From the NCBI GenBank assembly GCA_015680685.1, contig MNCI01035621.1, forward strand, positions 842,363-906,362: a DNA stretch of 64,000 nt. The letters run 5' to 3'. Positions 35,900-44,690 of this stretch are shown in pieces; position 1 is the first letter of the stretch, and the number at the start of each line of letters is the position of its first letter. The position numbers and the translations under genes were made by a program. This stretch comes from Gnetum montanum. Lineage: Eukaryota; Streptophyta; Gnetopsida; Gnetales; Gnetaceae. The notes under the pieces were generated by a model. The model worked only from the letters and a program-made list of their open reading frames with translations, was not told the origin of the DNA and did no database searches.

Positions 35900-36380
35900 A
35901 ATGGCCTGAAATGGCCTTAAACTAGCTATGGATTGAAATGGCTTTAAACTGGCTATGGCCCAAAATTGCCTTAAACTAGCCATTGCCCAAAATGGCCTTA
36001 AACTAGCTATGGCCCAGAATGACCTTAAACTATCTCATAGCCTACCAAGGCCTAAAACTAGAAACCCACTCTTTTTGTTAACTAGCCATGGCCTAAAATG
36101 GCCGTAAACTAGCCATGGACTGAAATGGCCTTAAACTAGCTATGGCCGGGAATGGCCTTAAACTACCTCATGGCCTGCCAAGGCCTAAACCTGGCAGCCC
36201 ACTCTTTATGTTAACTAGCCATGGCCCAAAATGGCCTTAAACTAGACATGGTCCAAAATGGCCTTAAACTAGCCACAACTCGAAATGGCCTTAAACTAGA
36301 TATAGCCTGAAAAGGCCTTAAACTAGCTATGACTTGAAATGGCCTTAAACTAACTATGGCCCAAAATGGCCTTAAACTAT
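35900..36380 (+). repeat. Large GGCCTTAAACTAG array between protease and antisense gene (G2)
   Basis: Fourteen units of about 30 bp with consensus ATGGCCTTAAACTAGC followed by TATGGCCCAAA. Two longer variant units (AGGCCTAAAACTAG with CCCACTCTTT) recur about 140 bp apart, giving a higher-order repeat. Units hold short palindromes (GGCC, CCATGG). It lies at the 3' ends of both the sense gag-protease block and the antisense gene. G1 has two units at the same border (29160-29225). Confidence 0.9.
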
Positions 36381-36566
36381 AACATGGGTGCCACAAGGGG
36401 CCTAAATACATCAACAAAATCATTAGGAGATGGAAATAAAACAAGCACTTTACTCTTCATTAAATTGCAAATACATGGTCCAAAATCATGTCCACACTTA
36501 GAGTTGTAACATCTGCTGACAACGGAAATTACATTTTAAAATCATAGAACATCAATGAAGAGGCTA

Positions 36567-36709
36567 TGAATCTTCTCCTATGTCCTTATCCATTATTCCA
36601 CTAGGTCCTACATCCTTTATGGGATCCTACATTCTACTAAGGGCCCCGAGTCTTCTACTAAGGATCCTTGATGAATCTTCTCCTATGTCCTTATCCATTA
36701 TTCCACTAG
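36567..36709. repeat. 37-bp direct repeat and 21-bp inverted repeat in the last antisense exon (G2)
   Basis: GAATCTTCTCCTATGTCCTT and its continuation occurs at 36567-36603 and 36672-36708. In the same region TCTACTAAGGGCCCCGAGTC (36633-36653) is exactly complementary to 36714-36734, with a 60-bp loop. The duplication lies in and just past the last coding exon and repeats the peptide SGIMDKDIGEDS. Confidence 0.85.
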
Positions 36710-38900
36710 ATGAAGACTCGGGGCCCTTAGTAGAAGTAGTACCTATTGTGCAGTAAAGCATGTTAGCATTGTGAAGAGGAGAGGAAAAATGATAGGATAA
36801 CATAAATGATAGCACAAAGCTCCTACCTAGCAAACCCGTAAGGGTGAGAGTAGGGGGGTCGCCCATTAGCACACTGTCAAACAAATCAGCAGACTCACCA
36901 TCCTCAAAATGCAGCCCCTCTTCTTCAAGCTATCTTAAAAGTGTAGTGGCTTCCTCTACTATCATATGTCGCTTAGGTTGTGGGACATTGTTTACAAAAG
37001 GATCCTCTATAGCCAAGGCCACCTCCTCCTTAGCAATAGGGGCCTCCTCTTCTATAGTAGGGGTCTCTTCTTCAAGAGCTGAAGCCTCTTCTTCATCTGT
37101 CAAGCACAAGCTAAGATTAGGGTACTATTCCAATAGAGATATGCAATCACAAAAGGGAAAAATAAGGTAGCAAATAAGTTAGCTAAGGGATACTCATGAA
37201 CGAGCTCAGACCACACATTGTGAACTTTGATCTGTAGCATTTTCCCCTTCCTTCTCTTGCATGCAAGGGCTTCTCTATAGGATGAGGCTTCTTAATTTGC
37301 AACTTTGAATTTATTATTTCTACAATGAGGCATGCTCCTCTCACTACATTGCCCATGTTGGTGGGGCAGCCTCTCCAAATCTATCGCATGCATGAAAAGA
37401 TGGTCCCCCCGATCCTTGGTCATCATTGAAAAAGACTCCTCGATAGCTTCTGAAGGGTCTTAGGATCAAGTGGTGCAAATTATTTGGTGGGTTCATGGTT
37501 TGGATATCTGGGTATGATCCTGTATCACCTAGATCCCATTCTCCTAGACCACCAAAAATTTAGCAAACCATCGTAAACAAGCAATGAAAAAGGTAAAGTG
37601 CACATAGAAATGGGTATCAAGTTTTCCACATAGCCTAGTCATTTTAGTCTATAGGTGTTCTGAAAGATACTTAGCCTAATTATATTATATCTCCTCTTCC
37701 ATTATGTCTCTCATAATCCAAGCTTGCTCTACCCTAAGAATTTTCCCTTGGGAGTGCAAATTGGGAAAGGCACGAGCCCAAAAGATAGGGTAAATATTTT
37801 GGGCTACCTCCAATCTAACCTTTTTCATATAAATACCTTTGCAATCCTTGTTGGTCCCTAACCATTATTCTATGCCTTCTTGATGGTTTACATCCTTACT
37901 AGTTCCTTCCCCCATGGGTAAACCATTAGAAGGAACATTGAAAAGATCTAAAAAAAGACTATTGGTAATCTCAAACACCACTTGCATGCTATGAACTTGT
38001 GTGTGAAAGTGGTTAGCACTTTTTGTGAAAGAATCAACAAGGGTAATCATTTATGTAGCTGGGATCCCTAGGTTTACAGCCAAAAAGAGATCCATGAGCC
38101 AAGCCTCTTAAACCTTCTCAACAATCATTGCTAGAGCCCCACTACACAGCCAATGCTATGATTTATCAATCTCACCATACTTAAAGAGGATGTTAGCCTC
38201 ATTACATCTTGAGGTAATTACTATAACCTACTTTGATTTAGCTGCCATTGCAGAAATTGAGAATAAAATTAGCCAAAATGGGGTAATTAATTAAATTGAT
38301 CCAGATTACATGAAAAGAAGCACATAATATAGCTCACCTGGTGTGAATGGTGTGGGGAATGGCAATATTTGCACTAGGACTTCTTCTACAATGGGTACTC
38401 GACGGGATGCCCATTTGCCATATAACCACCCAAGATTCTCATATTTCATGTAGAACTTAGAGAACTTGGTTGGATAAGTTCTAAAATTAGCCCCAAGTTG
38501 CTCTATAACACCGGCATGTACATTGTCAATGGAGGAGAACTCTTGAAGGGCCATTTGAGCTAGGGCTAATGTCCCCTCTCTATCATGAAGACCATCCTTT
38601 TTGATCACAAATATGGCAACACATAAAACACGATAAGCATTTCAAATCATAGAAGAAAAACCGAAAAAAATCCTTGATCATATTAATAGGACTCACCTAC
38701 TAGCACAGTAGATGATTCCAAGTGGGTTTTGACAAAATGTGCCCATATGGCAAGCAATGAACAAAGTGTTATATTTATGATAACACTTGAACTTTGGCAT
38801 CACCAAAATCCAAGACAAAAGTCTTAAGCCTTTTGGACATTAACTTGAGCCCCCTGCCTCTTCCCCTTTAGTAGACCTGTTTGTCATGAACTTGAGAATG
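36627..38900 (-). pseudogene. Multi-exon antisense gene in the G2 spacer (aORF-G2)
   Basis: On the strand opposite to G2 gag-pol. Proposed exons in reading order: about 38900-38697 (ends NTLFIACHMG...GIIYCAS), 38596-38338 (DGLHDREGTLALAQMALQEF... GWLYGKWASRRVPI), 38241-37194 (core), 37096-36827 (acidic: TDEEEASALEEETPTIEEEA, ...DLFDSVLMGDPP) and 36742-36627. Donors read GTGAGT, GTGAGC, GTATCC and GTAGGA. Acceptors end AAAAG, GGCAG, GACAG and AATAG. Each junction falls where G1 has one. Core matches to G1 include VEQAW, THFYVHFTFFIACLRWFAKF and LFNVPSNGLP. No domain named with confidence. The coiled-coil exons of G1 have no counterpart left, so the 3' end is shortened. Several in-frame stops. 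Confidence 0.7.
37194..38241 (-). pseudogene. Conserved core exon of aORF-G2
   Basis: Counterpart of 25994-27052. Visible in order: KVIVITSRCNEANILFKYGE-like start, LCSGALAMIVEKV, AWLMDLFLAVNLGIPA, MITLVDSFTKSANHFHTQVH with SMQVVFEITNSLFLDLFNVP, IYMKKVRLEVAQNIYPIFWA, RAFPNLHSQGKILRVEQAWI, CGKLDTHFYVHFTFFIACLR and basic KLQIKKPHPIEKP-like sequence. The phase at both ends agrees with G1. Similarity to G1 is moderate at protein level, so the two copies are long separated yet keep one architecture. Confidence 0.75.
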
Positions 38901-39359
38901 CCTCAGTTTGCTCCAAGGAACAATGTCTCACTCAGGATGCCTATTACTTCACCAGCAAAGTGCAACCATACCATTACATTGAAGTGATGAAGCAAGAATT
39001 CTAAGAATTCTTGTGAACCCTCTTAGAGCCAGACTACTTGGTTTCCAACTCACGCATGTGGTGGGGGGACATTAGGCATAGGGGAACTTATACAATATAG
39101 AACCCCTACTAATTCAACCATGATTAGGATCGGCTTTAACATAACCCTACATTTCACAACAAAAACATTAGTTTACAATAAGGATAATTCTTGAAAGAAA
39201 ATTTTTTAAAAAATTTCTCTAAGTGTCGACTACACTTCCATGCAGTGTAGAAATATTTTGAAAAGCATAGCAATCTTGTATGGAACATGACAACTGTAGG
39301 ACCATTAATCAAACCACAATTTTTCTAAGTATTTAGCCTATCCTTATGACTTTTTATAT
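38901..39359. other. Region upstream of the G2 antisense gene
   Basis: May include an earlier exon (minus-strand reading near 38790-39110 looks weakly coding: MTNRSTKGEEAGGSS). No junction is certain. From 39230 it grades into GCATAG-rich sequence. Confidence 0.4.
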
Positions 39360-39490
39360 AGCATAGCAAATATAGTGTTTCATGTAGCATAGCAATGGAG
39401 CCCTATGTGTAGCATAGCAGCTATGTCCCTCACAACATAGTAGTTACACCCTGCATAGTGTAGCAGCTACATTCCATGTAGCATAGCAAG
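39360..39490. repeat. GCATAGCA tandem words, 24-25-bp period (G2)
   Basis: GTAGCATAGCA-like words at about 39361, 39384, 39409, 39434, 39457 and 39478. They are the G2 counterpart, by place and by word, of the palindrome field before the G1 antisense gene. Confidence 0.8.
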
Positions 39491-39748
39491 TGTCATGCTC
39501 ATAGAAAGCATAGTGACATAAGCGAGTAAACATTTTTTTTTCCTACCAGTTATGCTATCAGGAACAACATGGCCTGAAGGCAAACACGGAATGCTTGCAA
39601 ATTCCTTGCCTTGTTCCACCATGTGGAATGCAAAAAATCCATCACTTAAATGCAAAAGAAAAGAGAGTCTTTTCCACACGTGTTATTCTTTACAAGATAC
39701 TTTAAACCCTCATTTCTCCTGGTCACAGTAATGGTGGCTGTAGCCATG

Positions 39749-39990
39749 GTGTAATGGGCCTAGCCATAGCTACAATAGTAGTGGCAATGGCCATAGTGTA
39801 GCGGCCATGGTAGTGACCGTGGTCATGGCAGAAGCAACCACAATGTAACGGCCATGGGAACAACCGCAGCCATGATGATAGCAACCACAGTGTAGTGGCC
39901 ATGGCAACGACTGTGGCCATGGCGACAAAAACCATGGCGTAGTAGCCACAGCAGCCACAACCAGGGTGTAGTGGTCGTAGCGTAGATCTC
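39749..39990. repeat. 47-bp minisatellite (G2)
   Basis: GTGTAGTGGCCATGG-type starts at 39749, 39796, 39843, 39890 and 39938, spaced 47, 47, 47 and 48 bp, with a shorter last unit at 39966. It is GC-richer than its surroundings and full of CCATGG and GGCC. Long frames on the minus strand here (alternating His/Cys/Trp/Ala words) are products of the repeat. Confidence 0.9.
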
Positions 39991-40499
39991 CCCCATTTCA
40001 AAAAATGCAACACAAAAAAGGGTAGTGTAGTGGCCTACTGGGTAGATGGTGCCTCCTACCATTCCTCAATGGATGCCCAAGGAAGATGTCATGAGGTGCA
40101 CCCCATTCATCCACGTTTGCAAGGCCCTGGTGTCTATGCTCACTTCTATGCACCATTGTCTTGCTGTCAAGTCTTGGATTAGCGGTGGTTATGCTCTGGA
40201 ATTGCTACACTCTCTTCTATGAACTACACTACACTCTAGATTGGGCAATGAAAATGATAGGTTTAACATGGGTAAACCCCTATTTATACCCTTTAGGGTT
40301 ACATGACATGTTACTTTCCTAGGGCATCCCATGTCTTGCGCGTAACACGGGATGCCCCCTATCATGCATGTAATGTAGGAAATTCCATGTTCCCTATAGC
40401 ATAGCAAGTAAATTTGCAAAAAAGAAGAAGAGAAATTATTTCTTTGTAAACATTTGATTCAACCCCTCACTTTCAGCCTTTAACATTGACTCAAGGCTT
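39991..40499. other. Non-coding part of the G2 spacer
   Basis: About 500 bp without a supported gene. TGTTACTTTCCTAGGGCATC near 40310 and similar are ordinary. It separates the minisatellite from the pol-side border array. Confidence 0.4.
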
Positions 40500-40680
40500 T
40501 ACACTATAGGCATTGTAACGGTCCACTATGACCTTAAACTGGCAATTTTGAAACTTCCCTTATACTATAGGCATAGTGACGGTCTACTAAGACCTTAAAC
40601 TGGAAATTTTGAAATATAGTTTGACATCCTATGCATAGTTACAGTCTGCTATGACCTTAAACTAGCAATTTTGAGATATT
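40500..40680 (+). repeat. Three-unit border array before pol (G2)
   Basis: Three units of about 62-66 bp, each with GGTCCACTATGACCTTAAAC or a close form, then TGGCAATTTTGA and a CTATAGGCATAG-type lead. The ACCTTAAACT core ties it to the other border arrays. Confidence 0.85.
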
Positions 40681-40779
40681 GCATAATTACTTTGCATGCA
40701 TTTTTCTTTATGTTTCTATGTTAGGCAGGTGCCACTTGACGTCTTTTGTTTGTTGGCTATTTTGTAGGATTGCTTAGGA

Positions 40780-41081
40780 ATGGCTACACAAGATGATCTT
40801 CATTTGCCTTTAATGTTTATTGGACCCCATGGTAGATTCATGAGACTCTTGAATATAGAGCTTGTAGACTGTGAGTTGCCTCCTTGTAACACCAATGTAG
40901 CATCCTTAGAAACATTACTAGACTAGCCAGAACATCTAGTCCAAGCCTTAGACAAGCCTTAGACCTAGAGGTTAGAGATGTAACTGAGGATTCTCTTATA
41001 GAAATTCCCATGACCACATGTGAAAGTAAGGTGAGAACATTAAAACTTAGCCCTTTACTGGAGCCACAAGTCTAGTAGAAT
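40780..41081 (+). pseudogene. Pol N-terminal segment of G2
   Basis: The ATG at 40780 opens a frame reading MATQDDLHLPLMFIGPHGRF and ELVDCELPPCNTNVASLETL, continuing with stops and one shift into RT. It is preceded by GGCTATTTTGTAG at about 40755-40767, a good 3' splice-site context. So pol may start either at this Met or after splicing from the protease end. G1 has the matching PHGDVERFINP. Confidence 0.55.
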
Positions 41082-41933
41082 ATGACTAAAGTCCTCAAGG
41101 ATAATGTCAAATTTTTTGCATGGTCTTATGAAGACATGCCAAGCTTAGAGCCATGCATAATACAACACAAAATTTTCTTAGATTCATGTGTTAAAGAAGT
41201 CAAACAAAAAGCTCATAAAATTAAACTAGAGATTGCATTAGTTGTGAGCGATGAAATCACCGAGCTTTACCAAGCTAGGTTCATCTGGGTGGTTGATTAC
41301 ACGGATTGGTTATCAAACATGATGGTCATCCCCAAGAAACCTAGAGGCATACAAATCTATATAAACTTCTAAGATTTGAACAAAGTAATCATCAAGGATG
41401 ATTTACCATTGCCTAGTATTGACCAACTGGTCAATACTACGGCTAGCCATTCCCTATTATCCTTCATGGATGGATTCTCAGGATATAATAAAATCTATAT
41501 AAACCTATAACATCAACTTGATACTACCTTTATGACCCCTTGGGGAGCCTTTTGTTATACAATGATGCCCTTTGAACTAAAAAATGTTGGAGCAACATAC
41601 TGGCGGGAAATGACTTACATTTTTAGTGACTATCTTTTGAAATGGCTAAATGACTTTGTGAATGATAGAGCAATTAAATCGAAGAAATCTCCTGATCACA
41701 CAAATTACTTGAACCTAGTTCTTCAATGTTTCCATAGGCATGACCTTCATCTCAATCCTAAGAAATGTGTCTTTAGTTTCAAAACTGGATGCATGTTAGG
41801 CTTCGTAGTGTCAGAAATAGGAATATGTGTAGACTCGGACAAAGTCAAAGCCATTGTCAACTTAGCACCACATAAAAACCTTAAATAGTTGGACAGATTG
41901 CAAGGTAGGATACAATTTATATGAAGATTTATC
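41082..41933 (+). pseudogene. Reverse transcriptase of G2
   Basis: RT blocks in order: NVKFFAWSYEDMPSLEPCII, ALVVSDEITELYQARFIWVV, WLSNMMVIPKKPRGIQIYIN, KDDLPLPSID, SFMDGFSGYNKI (the D.FSGY motif is intact), MTPWGAFCYTMMPFELKNVG, YIFSDYLLKWLNDF, and LHLNPKKCVFSFKTGCMLGF. The catalytic loop YVDDILVKS reads FVNDRAIKSK, so the first Asp of the pair has become Asn; that alone should end activity. Stops lie at FxDLN, INLxHQ and NLKxLD. RT copies element RNA into DNA inside the Gag particle. Confidence 0.9.
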
Positions 41934-42360
41934 GTGAGGTTGACAGATAAATTGCACCCAATGCAACACTTACTTAAAAAAGGAGCTAACTTTGAATGGA
42001 CAAACCAATGCCAAGAAGCATTCGATAACTTGAAAAAGAAGTTTTTTCATGTTCCTACCATTTACCCTCTGCAAAGGGATAAGCATTTTTTCATTTATCT
42101 TGCAAGTTTAGATACATCCATTGCTACTTTGCTCTATCATAAAAGGAATGATGGCTCTAAGATTCTTGTTTACTACCTAAGCCATGCACTGATAGCTTAT
42201 GAGGCCAAATACAATGACGTGGAAAGAAATTGGCTTGCCTTAGTATTTGCACTTAAAAAATGGAGATACTATTTTTTCGTAGCCAAGTCAATATCATTTT
42301 CAAAAATAACATACTCAGGGCCATTACAAATAATACATATGAAAGTAGCAGGATAGCTAG
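41934..42360 (+). pseudogene. RT-linked RNase H of G2
   Basis: LHPMQHLLKKGANFEWTNQC, EAFDNLKKKFFHVPTIYPLQ, HFFIYLASLDTSIATLLYHK and SKILVYYLSHALIAYEAKYN, then WLALVFALKKWRYYF: the connection plus RNase H of Gypsy pol. A single-base shift near 42285 moves the reading to the next frame (RAITNNTYESSRIARWKA), where pol continues. Confidence 0.85.
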
Positions 42361-42910
42361 GTGGAAAGCAATAATCATAGAATTTGACCTACACTACATA
42401 GCATAGTCATCTACAAAAGGTTAAGCAATAGCCACGCAACTTACAACTTCACCCATAGATGACCAAGCAACCATAGAACCTAAATTTCTAGATGAGCATG
42501 TTAACAATATAAGCATAGTACCTGTAGATTTTAAAGCTATTATACACTTTGACGATGCCTCAACCAGACAAGGTGGCAGTGCTGCTATTGTTCTCACATT
42601 TCCCTTTGGGGAGATTCGACCTTTCGCATACCACTTCATGTTTCTTTGCATGAATAATGGAGAAAAATATGAGGGTGTCCTTAGGGGCATTTTAGCAGCT
42701 CAAGAATTAGGGATCCAGAATTTAGCAATTTGAGGTGATTTGCAACTAGTCATTAACCAAGTCACAGAGGTTTACGTTTATAAAGTAGAGCACTTACAAC
42801 CTTACTATGATCTGGTGAAATTCCTACTAAAACAATTTGCAATCTTAGATGTTCAATACATCCCCCACAATTAAAACACTATAGTTGATGCATTAGCCAC
42901 ATTAGCTTTA
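42361..42910 (+). pseudogene. Second RNase H domain of G2 (Tat-type)
   Basis: In the shifted frame: AIIHFDDASTRQGGSAAIVL, MNNGEKYEGVLRGILAAQEL, LGIQNLAI*GDLQLVINQVT and NTIVDALATLA. All four acidic positions of an RNase H active site can be placed: D in FDDAS, E in EKYEG, D in GDLQ and D in VDALA. A second RNase H between the first one and integrase defines the Tat lineage in the literature. Two stops (before GDLQ and in HN*NT) break it. Confidence 0.85.
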
Positions 42911-44263
42911 AGCGTGCCACCACACATGTTTGCTACCTTACCAGCTTCACTAGTGGAATGCACTAACCCTATTGTTTACACACCAAATATCACATCTGTA
43001 AGTGCTACCCACACTGAAGAATGGTATGAAGATGTCAAAACATACCTCCAACATGGTGAGCCTCCACAAGGCTTAACATCAACCCAAAAAGATGCAGTAT
43101 GAAAACAAGCACAACAGTATGTCCTTGTAGGTGATGGTGCTTTATGTCTTAGATATCATGATGGAATATTTGTAACTTGCGTAAGTGGCAAAGAAGTGCA
43201 AAGAATCATTGATCAAGTCCACGAGGGACTATGTGGAGGACACATAGCTCCCAGAGCTATGGCGGCAAAAATTAGGCATCTAGGCTACTACTGGCCCTAT
43301 ATGGAGAGTGATCGCCTCTCTAAGATCAGGACATGTCATATATGTCAACGTCACGGGAATCTAATACATGTATCACCTACTAAGTTGCATACCATGCAAA
43401 TCATGTCGCCTTGTCAATGTTGGGGACTAGACATCATAGGGATCATAATGCCCAAGTCTTCCACAAGGCATAGTTTCATTATTATTGCAACCGAGCACTT
43501 CACCAAGTGGGTAGAAGCTATTCCCCTTAGGAAGACTACATCTCAAAAAATTTGCAATTTCATTTTGGACAATATAGTGATTCGATTGAACCTTCCTATG
43601 AATATCATTATAGATAATGGGCCCCAATTTAGTAGTGCAGAAACTTGAGCCTTTTGTGAAAACCTTGGAATTAAACACTCTTTCTCATCATTGTACTATC
43701 CTCAAGAAGACGGTCAAGCAGAAGCCACCAATAAAGCCATTGTTAACCTCCTGAAGAAAATGCTCAGCAGTAGCAAGCGACGATGGCATGAGCAAATCAT
43801 TTATGCACTTTGGACCTATCGTACAACATGTAGAATTTCCATAGGTAAGACACCATATAGTCTAGTATATAGATCTAAAGTGGTGTTACCTCTTGAATTG
43901 TAGGTCCTGTTGCTCTGAATGATCCTCTCAAACTTTATGGATGAGGCTCAAAACAACAAGTCAAGAATCATTGATCTTGACTCTATAAAGGAGGAGTGCA
44001 TCCAAACACTTGAACATATCGAGTGGTATCAAGACAAACAATGGAAAAAACACCATTGCAATATGCACCAACTCTTGATCAAAAAAGGGGATCTAGTCCT
44101 CAAGGTTGTTCACGAACTCGTGAACAAATTCTTAGCTAACTGGGAAGGGCCTTTTTTGGTCACAAAAGCATATGAAAATGGGAAATTCAAGCTCGCTGAC
44201 TTAGATGGCAATGAGTTCACTAATCCTATCAACCTCCTATACCTGAAACTATATTACGCCTAA
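42911..44263 (+). pseudogene. Integrase of G2
   Basis: The linker (EEWYEDVKTYLQHGEPPQGL) leads to an HHCC zinc region: VHEGLCGGHIAPRAMAAKIR, then RTCHICQ. The core shows all three catalytic acids: D in CWGLDIIGIIMPKSS, D in IIIDNGPQFSSAE, and E in YYPQEDGQAEATNKAIVNLL. The C-terminal domain follows (KKGDLVLKVVHELVNKFLAN, WEGPFLVTKAYENGKFKLAD, INLLYLKLYYA) with the stop at 44261-44263. Only about four stops lie in 1.35 kb. This is the best-preserved protein of the window. It inserts cDNA, making 5-bp duplications. Confidence 0.9.
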
Positions 44264-44289
44264 CATGTAGTATCATGTCGACAATAAAT

Positions 44290-44690
44290 CAAGGTAAGCA
44301 AAATCATCCGCTATGACGTAAAATTGGCACAAATCATTCACTATGATGTAAAATTGGCACATATCATCTAGTATGATATAAAACTGGCAGAGATCATATG
44401 TTATGATACAAAACTAGCGTAGATCATCCACTATGACATAAAATTGGCATAGATCATCTTCCATGACACTAAACTAGCACAACATGTCCTTGGGCCATAA
44501 CATGAAACCAACACCCACAGCATAGTCCGCTATGACCTTAACCTCTACTACAATGTTAAACTAGTATAGTGGTCTGCTAGGACCTTAAACTAGCACAGTG
44601 GTATGCTAGGTTCTTAAACTAGCACATCACAGTTTGCTAGGACCTTAAACCTGCATAGCCGATGGTCTACCAAGACCTAAAATTGGGTTC
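44290..44690 (+). repeat. Two-part border array after integrase (G2)
   Basis: Six units of about 31-32 bp (CCACTATGACATAAAATTGG, CATAGATCAT) followed by four to five units of a GGTCTGCTAGGACCTTAAAC, TAGCACA type. The second type clearly belongs to the GGCCTTAAACTAG family; the first looks like a diverged form. It starts within 30 bp of the integrase stop. Confidence 0.9.

Noticed and set aside
35900-36380. CRISPR-like repeat array
   Set aside because: Units are contiguous, without unique spacers, and the context is plant retrotransposon DNA.
36211-36444. Minus-strand frame with repeated SLRPF words
   Set aside because: It is only the translation of the 30-bp tandem array; the unit length being a multiple of three keeps the frame open.
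39723-40062. Three overlapping minus-strand frames rich in His, Cys, Trp and Ala
   Set aside because: Products of the 47-bp GC-rich minisatellite. All three frames are open over the same DNA and none resembles a protein family.
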